Positions 9,111 through 15,245 are shown, numbered from the stretch's first letter. The stretch: DNA of 16,848 bases from Chloroflexota bacterium (GCA_013153375.1 JAADEN010000238.1:1-16848), one strand, 5' to 3'. Program-made: numbers and translations. Notes: generated by a model from the letters alone, not told the origin.

Positions 9111-9773
9111 TTAGATCAGGTTCGGCAGGTGCCGAAACAGGCCGGGGCTTTCGTCTTTGAGAATGCTGGTGGCTACATCGTACGACGCGGTACGCACTCG
9201 ACGGCGGGCGTCCGTGGATGAGTCGGCCAGGGAAATCTGCCAGGGCAGGAACCAATCCGGCTCGGCCGCGGCGAACTCACGGATGGCCCGGCGTTTGACC
9301 TCCAGCGCATCGCGGCGCGGCACCAGCACTTGCGGGTCGTGCCGATGGGCGCGCCACCACGGCAGGTCGGGGTCGGCGTAAACAATGCCTTCGGGCAGCA
9401 CGAACAGGGTCGCGGCCTGCCACATCTCGGGCGTCACTTCGCGGCCCAGTACATTGACCAGGCGCGTGCTGCGGGTGCCCGGCTTCAGCAGCGATTTGAT
9501 GGAGTAACCGCCGGGGCCCTCGGCCCACAGCAAATCCCACTCCACCGTTTCGGTGCCCCGGTGACGGACGGGCAGACCGCACGCCCGCAAGGCCGCGCCG
9601 AGGATGATCTCCAGCGCGCCGCCGACCACGAAACGGTTTTCACGAATGGCCGTGTCGTAGCGCGCATACAGCGCCTCCACGGCCCGCGCGACTTCGGTTT
9701 GCAAGTTCGGGCGGGCGAGGAAGCACGACTTGAAGGTTGCAAAACCGGTCCGCTCGCGTTCAAAGCGCGTCAT
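9111..9773 (-). CDS. Probable type II restriction endonuclease (partner of the adjacent methyltransferase)
   Basis: This 220-residue protein is not recognised with certainty. The context points to a restriction enzyme: its ATG lies inside the end of the methyltransferase gene (14-bp overlap, different frame), with GGAGG (complement of 9780-9784) as ribosome site, so the two are translationally coupled. The sequence offers a plausible PD-(D/E)XK-like core. There is an early acidic helix, GGALEIILGAALRACGL (51-67, Glu55), then Asp80 in VEWDLLW (78-83), then YSIKS (90-94, Lys93) after a short turn. Ser91 occupies the place of the usual Asp/Glu, so the core would be atypical (E...D...SxK). Two-domain features or membrane segments are absent. 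A small R protein beside an m4C-type enzyme would fit families such as ScaI-type enzymes, but this is only a guess. Alternative: another nuclease or a DNA-binding accessory protein. Confidence 0.6.
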   Translation of the reverse strand: MTRFERERTGFATFKSCFLARPNLQTEVARAVEALYARYDTAIRENRFVVGGALEIILGAALRACGLPVRHRGTETVEWDLLWAEGPGGYSIKSLLKPGTRSTRLVNVLGREVTPEMWQAATLFVLPEGIVYADPDLPWWRAHRHDPQVLVPRRDALEVKRRAIREFAAAEPDWFLPWQISLADSSTDARRRVRTASYDVATSILKDESPGLFRHLPNLI

Positions 9774-10797
9774 GAGGGACCTCCTGCGCGCTATCCCCGC
9801 CCGCGTCCGCGAGGCGCCGCGCCGGGCGCCCCGAACCGTGGCGGGTCTTGGCCGTCGCTCGACGGCGCTTGAGATAACCCCGCGGCGCGTGCAAAGGCAC
9901 CTTCTCGAAGCGCGCTACCAGCTGCTTCGAGCGCAACTGCAACGGTTCGCTCAGGCGCTGATGCGCGTAGTGCACATAGCGCGGTACGATGTCGTAGCCC
10001 ACCGCGTGCCGCCCCAACGCCAGCGCGACTTTCGCGGTCTGGCCGGAGCCCAAGAAGGGGTCCAACACCGTATCGCCGGGGTAGGAATACAAGCTGATCA
10101 GCCGATAGGGAATCTCCTCGGGGAAGGGCGCGGGGTGGTCCAGCACGCCCGGCGGCACGGGCGCGATGTGCCAGATGTTGTTGGCCGTTTCTTGCACGAA
10201 CAGCTCGTCAATGGCCATCTCGGCCTGGGCGCGTGCGTCCGCGCTGGCCTGACGATAGAGCGGCGGCCCGGGCTTGCGGAAGAGCAGGATGTACTCGGTC
10301 ATGATGTTGGGCCGGTAGTAGCCCGGATACGGATGCTGGATGAACACCCCGGCGCGCTTGACGCCCGCGGTGGTCTTGTGCCAGATGATGTCCTGGTAGA
10401 ACTCCCAGCCCGTGCGCGCCAGTCGGGCCGTGAGGTCGAAGGGCAGGGGGTACAGTCGCCCCTGGTGCAACACCGTGCCCACCACCACGGCCAGCACACC
10501 GCCGGGCCGGGTGACCCGCCGCACCTCGTCGAAGATGCGCACCATCCAGTCCAGATAAGTCTCGTAGTCTTCGGGGCCGTACTCCCGGGAGCGATAGAAC
10601 GCGCCCTCCTCGTGGGCGTGCTTGTCGTAGTCAATCGCGTTCCAATAGGGCGGCGAGGTCACGGTCAAAGTGACGCTGGCGTCCGCGAGCTCGGGCATGC
10701 GCTCGCTGGAGCCGATGTACAGCCGCGCCTGAGCGCGGCCGAACAAGCTCGACCGTTCCCCTTGCAAAACAGGCCGGTTATCGGGTCTGGCGGGCAT
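9760..10797 (-). CDS. Beta-class DNA methyltransferase, probably cytosine-N4 specific
   Basis: Transfers a methyl group from S-adenosylmethionine to an exocyclic amino group in DNA, here most likely protecting the site of a restriction enzyme. In the 345-residue protein the catalytic motif IV TSPPYW (47-52) precedes the SAM-binding motif I DPFLGSG (246-252). This IV-before-I order defines the beta class. SPPY rather than DPPY usually means N4-cytosine, an inference. The stretch between them (about 140-230, including HKTTAGVKRAG and ETANNIWHIAP) should hold the target-recognition region. The last ~55 residues form a basic tail. GTG at 10800 and ATG at 10797 are adjacent; the ATG has better spacing from GGGGAA. 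It has its own upstream promoter and overlaps the next gene by 14 bp. Confidence 0.9.
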   Translation of the reverse strand: MPARPDNRPVLQGERSSLFGRAQARLYIGSSERMPELADASVTLTVTSPPYWNAIDYDKHAHEEGAFYRSREYGPEDYETYLDWMVRIFDEVRRVTRPGGVLAVVVGTVLHQGRLYPLPFDLTARLARTGWEFYQDIIWHKTTAGVKRAGVFIQHPYPGYYRPNIMTEYILLFRKPGPPLYRQASADARAQAEMAIDELFVQETANNIWHIAPVPPGVLDHPAPFPEEIPYRLISLYSYPGDTVLDPFLGSGQTAKVALALGRHAVGYDIVPRYVHYAHQRLSEPLQLRSKQLVARFEKVPLHAPRGYLKRRRATAKTRHGSGRPARRLADAGGDSAQEVPHDAL

Positions 10798-10820
10798 CAC
10801 ACATTCCCCGCGGTTGGCAT

Positions 10821-10831
10821 ACTCAAAGAGT
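10821..10831. promoter_or_regulatory. Possible operator of the restriction-modification genes
   Basis: ACTC-AAA-GAGT is a perfect 4+4 inverted repeat just downstream of the predicted transcription start (about 10836) and 24 bp before the methyltransferase start codon. A repressor or the methyltransferase itself could bind here. No controller (C-protein) gene is present nearby. Short inverted repeats also arise by chance. Confidence 0.25.
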
Positions 10832-10841
10832 GTTTCGTTTT

Positions 10842-10851
10842 CATTCTACCA
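10842..10851 (-). promoter_or_regulatory. Probable extended -10 promoter of the methyltransferase-restriction-uvrB genes
   Basis: The minus strand reads TGGTAGAATG, identical to the promoter-like sites at 5363-5372 and 5446-5455. Transcription would start about 39 nt upstream of the methyltransferase ATG. It lies in the only gap above 40 bp within the seven-gene run, which fits an internal promoter. Confidence 0.5.
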
Positions 10852-10856
10852 TCCAC

Positions 10857-10883
10857 CCGGCCCGCGCGCCGCGGCCGGGCCGG
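10857..10883 (-). terminator. GC-rich hairpin after the HD-domain gene
   Basis: CCGGCCCG (10857-10864) and CGGGCCGG (10876-10883) form a perfect 8-bp stem around an 11-nt GC-rich loop, 10 bp past the HD gene's stop codon. It may end or stabilise the upstream transcript. There is no T-run directly after it on the minus strand, so it is at best an incomplete intrinsic terminator. Confidence 0.35.
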
Positions 10884-10892
10884 ACCGCGGCC

Positions 10893-11714
10893 TCACAACC
10901 GAAACCTTCGCACCAGGGTCTCTTCGCGGCCCGTGGTCTCGGCCAGGACTTCCACATACGGCTCCAGGCCCGAGCCTTTGAGTTTTTCCTTGAGCAGCGA
11001 GTCCACCTGGAAGATGCCCGCGGAGTTGCGCAGGTCAATGTGCACCCGGATGGGTTTGTCCGTGCCCTCCTCGATGCGTACATCTTCGATGGCCATCGCG
11101 GACACCGAATGGATGTTGACCGCCCCCCGCTCGAAGGGCAGGCGTGAGCGGCCTTTGGCCATGTCCAGCGCGTCGGCCACGCGCACGATGCCGGCCTCCA
11201 GCGTCAGCGGATGTCCCCCCTTGCGGTGCGAGATGATGGCGTGCAGGATGTCGGATTGCACCAGGGCCCGCCGCGCGGGGTCGGGGTACGCGCTCGCGAG
11301 CAACCCCGGCAGTTTGCGGTCCGCGATGATGAGGCTGTATTCCTCGTGGTTGATCCGATGGATGCTCATGCCCACATCGTGCAGCAGCGCGGCCAGGGTG
11401 ACGATGACCTCCGCGTCGTCGGGCTCCAGGCCGTGGTCCGTGACCGCGGCGGGCTGCACCCCGCGCTTCATCAACAGCCGCAGCAGGTGCAGCGCCAGAT
11501 TGGCCACCAGGTGCATGTGCACCGGCCCGTGGTCCGACATGCCCAGCCGGGTGACCGCGTTGACATTCTGCGCCACCCACAGCGCGTACAACTCCGCGTC
11601 CGCGTCCACCGCGGCCATGACGGCCTTCAGGCGGGCGTTGCGGCGGGTGGGCACATGCACTTTGAAGCGGGCCTCGGTGATGCGCAAGCCCGTGGCCTCT
11701 TGGCGTAGGTTCAT
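10893..11714 (-). CDS. HD-domain metal-dependent phosphohydrolase
   Basis: This 273-residue soluble protein has an HD superfamily core: His62/His66 in DHGPVHMHLV (61-70), the paired metal ligands His112-Asp113 in AALLHDVGM (108-116), His158 and His163 in ILHAIISHR (156-164), and Asp181 in RVADALDM (178-185). Such proteins cleave phosphomonoesters or phosphodiesters of nucleotides; the substrate is not evident. The N-terminal ~55 residues and the C-terminal ~80 (about 195-273) look like separate small domains, the latter possibly a regulatory alpha/beta domain. The start is supported by GGAGG (complement of 11724-11728). It sits 31 bp after the cyclase-like gene on the same strand, and a hairpin follows its stop. 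A role in nucleotide turnover or signalling is possible but unproven. Confidence 0.85.
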   Translation of the reverse strand: MNLRQEATGLRITEARFKVHVPTRRNARLKAVMAAVDADAELYALWVAQNVNAVTRLGMSDHGPVHMHLVANLALHLLRLLMKRGVQPAAVTDHGLEPDDAEVIVTLAALLHDVGMSIHRINHEEYSLIIADRKLPGLLASAYPDPARRALVQSDILHAIISHRKGGHPLTLEAGIVRVADALDMAKGRSRLPFERGAVNIHSVSAMAIEDVRIEEGTDKPIRVHIDLRNSAGIFQVDSLLKEKLKGSGLEPYVEVLAETTGREETLVRRFRL

Positions 11715-11745
11715 GGGGGATTTCCTCCGGTTGGGCCGGCCGCGT

Positions 11746-12519
11746 TCACGCTTCGTCGGGCACGATGGCCACCACCCGCGCCGGGCCCGCGCTGCCGCGG
11801 TGAATCTTCAGCGGGAAGCACGCCACCTGGAACCCGAAGGGCGGCAGTTCGCCCAGGTTGACCAGGCGCTCGATCTGCGCGTACGGCCGGTCGATTTGAT
11901 GCGCGGCCCAAAAGATGCCCGGCTTGCCTCCGGCCATCAGAGCCTTGCGGGCCTGGCGATCCAGGGGCTCGTCCCAGCCCCAGGCGTCGATGCCCATGAC
12001 CCGGATGCCCTGGTCGTACAGCCAGCGGGTGGCCTCCGCGGTCACACCCGGCCCGCGGTAAATATAGTCCGGCGCATGATAATACGCGTCGCGGCCCGTG
12101 CGCATGAGCACGATGTCCAGCGGCTTGAGGGTGTAGCCGATGCGTTCCAGTTCCTTCTGGATGTCCTCCACCGTGATGGGGTCGCCGTCGGCCTTGTGCG
12201 TCATGTCCAGCACCACGCCGTCCTGGAAGAACCACTCCAGGGGCAGTTCGTCGATGGTGGCCGCGGGCTGGCCCTGGATGACGCTGTTGTAGTGATAGGG
12301 CGCGTCCACATGGGTGGTGCTGTGCGTGCCCAGGTGGGTGATGGTCTCGGTGGCCCAGCCTTCTTGATTGCGGAACACCGTGGGCGGCACCTGGAGCAGG
12401 GCCTGGGCTTGCGCCGCGCCCTCCTTGTGGTCGTGATACTGGATCTCGATCTTCAGGAAAGGCGGCGTTTCGGGCGGCGTCGGCGCGATGGTCGCAGACA
12501 AATCCACAAACCGGGGCAT
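11746..12519 (-). CDS. Cyclase / kynurenine formamidase-like metal hydrolase
   Basis: The 257-residue protein belongs to the 'cyclase' family of metal-dependent amide/lactone hydrolases, whose best-known member is bacterial kynurenine formamidase (KynB). The metal-binding signature THSTTHVDAPYH (65-76) supplies His66, His70, Asp72 and His76. The downstream DIVLMRTG (106-113) and GIDAWGWDE (147-155) stretches fit the family fold. Substrate cannot be told: no other tryptophan-degradation gene is nearby, so a kynB symbol is not justified. The start has an excellent ribosome site, AAAGGAGG (complement of 12527-12534). It lies between scpA (38 bp upstream) and the HD gene (31 bp downstream) and is likely in their operon. 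Confidence 0.88.
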   Translation of the reverse strand: MPRFVDLSATIAPTPPETPPFLKIEIQYHDHKEGAAQAQALLQVPPTVFRNQEGWATETITHLGTHSTTHVDAPYHYNSVIQGQPAATIDELPLEWFFQDGVVLDMTHKADGDPITVEDIQKELERIGYTLKPLDIVLMRTGRDAYYHAPDYIYRGPGVTAEATRWLYDQGIRVMGIDAWGWDEPLDRQARKALMAGGKPGIFWAAHQIDRPYAQIERLVNLGELPPFGFQVACFPLKIHRGSAGPARVVAIVPDEA

Positions 12520-12557
12520 GGGGCAACCTCCTTTGGGGATGAACCTCCGGGCGGGCT

Positions 12558-13337
12558 TTATTCGAACTCGGTGGGCAGATCGGTGTCTTCGGGCAACGGC
12601 CCTGCGGCCTCGAGGGTGATGTCGCCGAACAGACGCTCTTGCTGCGCCCGCACCAGCCGTCGCTTGACCAATTCTAACAGCGCCAGAAAGGTCACGGGGA
12701 TTTCATTGCGGGGCCGGCGGCGCAGCAGACGGAAGAAGGTCGTGCGCCCGCGGCGCCGCAGCGCGTCGAAGATGGCCCGGATTTTGTCCCGCACGGTGAC
12801 GCGCGGTGGGGCGAGGGTGACGCCCAGGGGCTTTTGGGGCGCCGGCAACAGCAGACGCCGGGCCGCGGCGTGCAAGTCGGCCACGGTGAAACCGCCCAGG
12901 TCGAGCCGCGGGGTCACGGCCACCCGGGGCGGAGGCGCGACGCGCGGCACGGTGCGCAGGCCCGCGTCCAGGCGTTGGCGCAGCCAGGCCGCGGCCCGCT
13001 TGTAGCGCCGATATTCCCGTAACTGGCGCAGCAACGCGTCGCCGGGATCCTCTTCCTCGCCGTCCGCGTCCTCCGAGGCCGGCCGCGGCAGCAGAGCCTG
13101 GGACTTGATGTACAGCAGCCGCGCCGCGACGGCCAGGAAGGCGGACATCTCCTCGGGCGAGCGGTCTTCCATGGCCCGCACTTCGGCCAGGTACTGGTCC
13201 GTGATCTGGGCCAGGGCCAGGCGGGTGATGTCCAACTCCATGCGCTGGATGAGCGCGAGGAGCAGGTCCAAGGGCCCCTCGAAGACCTCGGTGCGCACCT
13301 GGTAGTGGCGAATGGGCGACAAAATGGAAAGGCTCAT
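12558..13337 (-). CDS. scpA: Segregation and condensation protein A
   Basis: ScpA is the kleisin subunit that bridges the Smc ATPase heads with ScpB in the bacterial condensin complex acting on the nucleoid. The 259-residue protein shows the family N-terminus VRTEVFEGPLDLLLALI (14-30) with the Smc-neck-binding helices through AFLAVAARLLYIKSQALLP (66-84). A charged linker follows (about 85-105), then a basic middle and the C-terminal winged-helix region (about 182-240, ending FLALLELVKRRLV...RLFGDI). Length is normal. The ATG at 13337 has AGGA nearby. The usual neighbour scpB is not in the window; instead scpA follows an NnrS-like membrane gene by 25 bp and precedes the cyclase-like gene. Confidence 0.95.
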   Translation of the reverse strand: MSLSILSPIRHYQVRTEVFEGPLDLLLALIQRMELDITRLALAQITDQYLAEVRAMEDRSPEEMSAFLAVAARLLYIKSQALLPRPASEDADGEEEDPGDALLRQLREYRRYKRAAAWLRQRLDAGLRTVPRVAPPPRVAVTPRLDLGGFTVADLHAAARRLLLPAPQKPLGVTLAPPRVTVRDKIRAIFDALRRRGRTTFFRLLRRRPRNEIPVTFLALLELVKRRLVRAQQERLFGDITLEAAGPLPEDTDLPTEFE

Positions 13338-13362
13338 CCCGGTCGTCCTGGGTGCCGAAGCC

Positions 13363-14481
13363 TCACGCGGCGGCGCCGCGCCGCGCCCGGAGGATGTCCA
13401 CCAACCGCACCACGATCATGATGCTGAAGTACAGCGCGATGCTGATGGCGTTGAGCATGCCGCCCCAGCGCCGTCCAAAGGGCGAGTGCATCAAGTCGGC
13501 CACGAAGCGCCACAGCAGGGACGCGTGCAGCAGGGCCAGGGGCGCGTAGAGCGCGGGATGGAAGCGGATGGGCAGGCCCAGCAGCGCGGGGAAGATGATG
13601 GGCGCGTGGCCGAAGATCATGGCGAACACGAAGCCCACCATGACCGCGTGCAGGGCCGCGTCGTAGAGCAGGCCGCCTTGTACGAAGCCTTCGACTACGA
13701 TGACGGCCGCGCCCAAAATCAGCCAAAAGTAGCCGCTGAGCAGGCACACGGCCGCGAAGCGGGGCAGTCCCGGCTGGCGGATGGTGAAGCGGGCGATGTC
13801 GTACTTGAGCAGCCACACGCCCAGGGCCAGGATGCCCAGCGCGTACACCCGCACGCCCAGCGCGGGCCACAACTCGGCCAGGAGCAGACCCACCAGCGAC
13901 AAAATCAGCCCCCAGCGGAACAGGTGCCCGAAGCGTCGGGCCGCGCCCGTCAGACGGCCCAGTTCCAGCCGCTCGCCCGCGATGGTGAGTACGAAGAAGG
14001 CCACCCACCACCAGATGACCCGGCTCATGGGATGCCCCAGCACCCACAGTCCGGTGCCGATGGTGAAGGTGATGATGCCGATGCCCATGGTCTCGGTGTA
14101 GAGCGCCCGGTGCGAGCGCACCATGACCCAGGCCACATACCCGAAGACCAGCGCGCCCACGAAGGCCAAAATCTGCACCACCCGCAGCGGCGCGCCGAAG
14201 AGCCACAAAATGCCCGCCGCGCTCATGAACACGGGCGCAGCGTAGTACGGCCAGCGGCCCAGCGCGACCGCGCGCTCCAACGCGATCAGACCGCCGAAGA
14301 ACATGACCACCATCAGCGGGCCGTGGTAGGCCGCGAAGTGCACCGGCGGCCAGGAGATGGACCAGCCCATACGCTGCAGGCCGGTCAGCACCGCGGCCAC
14401 CAGCAGAAAGACATTCAACGCCACCAGCGGCAGGCGCAGGCTTGCGCCCACAGGCCGGGCGTTCGAAGAACCCAAAGTCAT
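13363..14481 (-). CDS. NnrS-like multi-pass membrane protein
   Basis: The 372-residue hydrophobic protein has about 12 predicted membrane helices (roughly 17-36, 52-72, 79-96, 101-122, 132-150, 155-170, 188-205, 211-228, 243-263, 278-300, 309-330, 342-363). Several histidines sit at helix ends or within helices: His48, His53 (AAYHGPLMV), His150, His278 (LHAVMVGFVF), His292 (FGHAPIIFP), His308 and His319. This resembles NnrS-type haem/copper membrane proteins linked to nitric-oxide stress, but the family assignment is from memory of the pattern only. The GTG at 14490 is possible; the ATG at 14481 is preferred because GAGGTG lies six bases upstream. It is the first gene of the seven-gene minus-strand run, with its own promoter and two palindromes ahead. 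Confidence 0.72.
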   Translation of the reverse strand: MTLGSSNARPVGASLRLPLVALNVFLLVAAVLTGLQRMGWSISWPPVHFAAYHGPLMVVMFFGGLIALERAVALGRWPYYAAPVFMSAAGILWLFGAPLRVVQILAFVGALVFGYVAWVMVRSHRALYTETMGIGIITFTIGTGLWVLGHPMSRVIWWWVAFFVLTIAGERLELGRLTGAARRFGHLFRWGLILSLVGLLLAELWPALGVRVYALGILALGVWLLKYDIARFTIRQPGLPRFAAVCLLSGYFWLILGAAVIVVEGFVQGGLLYDAALHAVMVGFVFAMIFGHAPIIFPALLGLPIRFHPALYAPLALLHASLLWRFVADLMHSPFGRRWGGMLNAISIALYFSIMIVVRLVDILRARRGAAA

Positions 14482-14499
14482 GAAAACCACCTCGTGGAG

Positions 14500-14515
14500 C
14501 CTCGCCGCGGCGAGG
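14500..14515. promoter_or_regulatory. Perfect 16-bp palindrome in the leader of the NnrS-like gene
   Basis: CCTCGCCGCGGCGAGG is fully self-complementary. It lies between the predicted transcription start (about 14519) and the ribosome site of the NnrS-like gene. It could act as a repressor operator or as an RNA hairpin near the 5' end. Confidence 0.4.
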
Positions 14516-14525
14516 GGATGTCTGA

Positions 14526-14531
14526 ATTATA
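14526..14531 (-). promoter_or_regulatory. Probable -10 box of the NnrS-like/scpA operon
   Basis: The minus strand reads TATAAT, a consensus -10 box, about 45 bp upstream of the start codon. TGG occurs two bases further upstream than a strict extended -10 requires. The 10-bp palindrome CCACGCGTGG (14534-14543) lies directly behind it, a good position for an operator. Confidence 0.5.
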
Positions 14532-14635
14532 AACCACGCGTGGGCCGCGCGCCCAGGGTGGGGTTTTGCGTCCGTCTGGTCCTTGGGGCATTCTTGGCGC
14601 GCGCCGGCGCGGACGACTCTACGCGCCGTTCCCTG

Positions 14636-14644
14636 TGCTATAAT
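14636..14644 (+). promoter_or_regulatory. Extended -10 promoter of the nucleotidyltransferase gene
   Basis: TGC-TATAAT is a perfect extended -10 box. Transcription would begin near 14651, 40 nt before the ATG at 14691. This rules out the longer open frame beginning at 14583. No -35 match is seen 17 bp upstream. Confidence 0.6.
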
Positions 14645-14690
14645 ATCCCCGCCCACGGCCGAGGCCGGGGTTGTGTTGAGGTGCGCCGAC

Positions 14691-15098
14691 ATGGACCTGG
14701 ATGTGAACCGCCTGCGCGCGGTGTTCGCCCGCTATCCCCAGATCTGGGCCGTGTACCTGTTCGGCTCCAGGGCCGAGGGCCGCGCCCGGCCCGATAGCGA
14801 TGTGGACCTGGGCGTGGTGCTGCGGCCGGGCATGGAGCCGCCCTCCAAACTGGACCTGCTGACCGACCTGGTCAAGGCCGGCTACGAGCGGGTGGATTTG
14901 GTGTTCCTGCCGCCGCGCATGGACGACCCTGTGCTGGCCTTTGAGGTGGTGCGGCACCATCGGGTGGTGTACGCCACGCCCGATTTCGACCACGGCGCGC
15001 TGTTCTCCAAGGCCCTGCGCATGCGGGAAGACCTGCTGCACCTGCTCGCGGTGCACCGCCGCGCATATAAGGAGCGAGTGTTGGGTGGTCAAAAGTGA
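14691..15098 (+). CDS. Stand-alone MntA-like nucleotidyltransferase
   Basis: This 135-residue protein has the minimal nucleotidyltransferase fold of the pol-beta superfamily. The signature GS-x10-DxD is exact (Gly25, Ser26, Asp37, Asp39 in SDVDLGVV), and a third acidic residue lies at Asp69 in RVDLVFL. A helical C-terminus (about 103-130) follows. In MntA/HepT toxin-antitoxin pairs such a protein adds AMP to the HEPN toxin and neutralises it. Here no HEPN gene adjoins: upstream is a divergent gene and downstream a terminator and then pyrB. It may therefore act on a distant partner or on another substrate. The start at 14691 has GAGGTG at 14678-14683 and fits the promoter at 14636-14644. It is a one-gene transcription unit. 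Confidence 0.85.
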   Translation: MDLDVNRLRAVFARYPQIWAVYLFGSRAEGRARPDSDVDLGVVLRPGMEPPSKLDLLTDLVKAGYERVDLVFLPPRMDDPVLAFEVVRHHRVVYATPDFDHGALFSKALRMREDLLHLLAVHRRAYKERVLGGQK

Positions 15099-15106
15099 AG
15101 TTCCAG

Positions 15107-15130
15107 CGGGGCCGTCAGCGGCCCCGTTTT
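15107..15130 (+). terminator. Intrinsic terminator after the nucleotidyltransferase gene
   Basis: CGGGGCCG (15107-15114) and CGGCCCCG (15119-15126) form a perfect 8-bp GC stem with the tetraloop TCAG, directly followed by TTTT (15127-15130). It starts 9 bp after the stop codon. As no promoter is visible between here and pyrB, it might also act as an attenuator for pyrB-pyrF. Confidence 0.85.
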
Positions 15131-15152
15131 CATGCCCCAGCCCGGTCCGTCC

Positions 15153-15174
15153 CTCCGCGCCGCGGCGCGCGGAG
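15153..15174 (+). promoter_or_regulatory. Hairpin in the pyrB upstream region
   Basis: CTCCGCGC (15153-15160) and GCGCGGAG (15167-15174) form a perfect 8-bp stem with the loop CGCGGC. A pyrimidine-rich tract follows instead of a T-run. Possible roles are a pause site or an RNA-stability element in the pyrB leader; this is inferred from position. Confidence 0.45.
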
Positions 15175-15190
15175 CCCCTTCCCCTTTCTC

Positions 15191-15225
15191 CCCGCTTCCC
15201 GCTCCCCGCTACCCACTCCCCACTC
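15191..15225 (+). repeat. Five tandem 7-bp units in the pyrB leader
   Basis: Consecutive units are CCCGCTT, CCCGCTC, CCCGCTA, CCCACTC and CCCACTC. They lie within 15175-15232, a 58-base tract with only three G and three A. The complementary strand has five G-runs separated by 3-4 bases, a good G-quadruplex pattern. Such heptamer tracts resemble the short tandem repeats known from cyanobacteria (STRR type). The tract ends directly at the pyrB ribosome site (AGGAG, 15233-15237). Confidence 0.7.
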
Positions 15226-15245
15226 TTCTCCCAGGAGCATCGCCT

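Noticed and set aside
11746..12519. Assignment as kynB with a tryptophan-degradation role
   Set aside because: The metal motif defines only the broad cyclase family; no kynurenine-pathway gene lies nearby.
9730..13005. A 1091-codon open frame on the plus strand
   Set aside because: It runs antisense across five well-supported genes (methyltransferase, HD, cyclase, scpA and the start of the restriction gene). Its translation is rich in Arg/His/Gly with no domain. Long antisense frames are expected in DNA this GC-rich.
14583..14690. A longer N-terminus for the nucleotidyltransferase
   Set aside because: The extended -10 box at 14636-14644 places the transcript start downstream of 14583. A ribosome site fits the ATG at 14691, and the extra 36 residues look non-coding.
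15191..15225. A CRISPR array
   Set aside because: Units are 7 bp and directly adjacent, with no spacers and no cas genes.
15132..15245. A longer N-terminus for pyrB
   Set aside because: The extra 38 residues are encoded by the hairpin and heptamer repeat and are low-complexity Pro/Ala/Arg. AGGAG is correctly spaced for the ATG at 15246.
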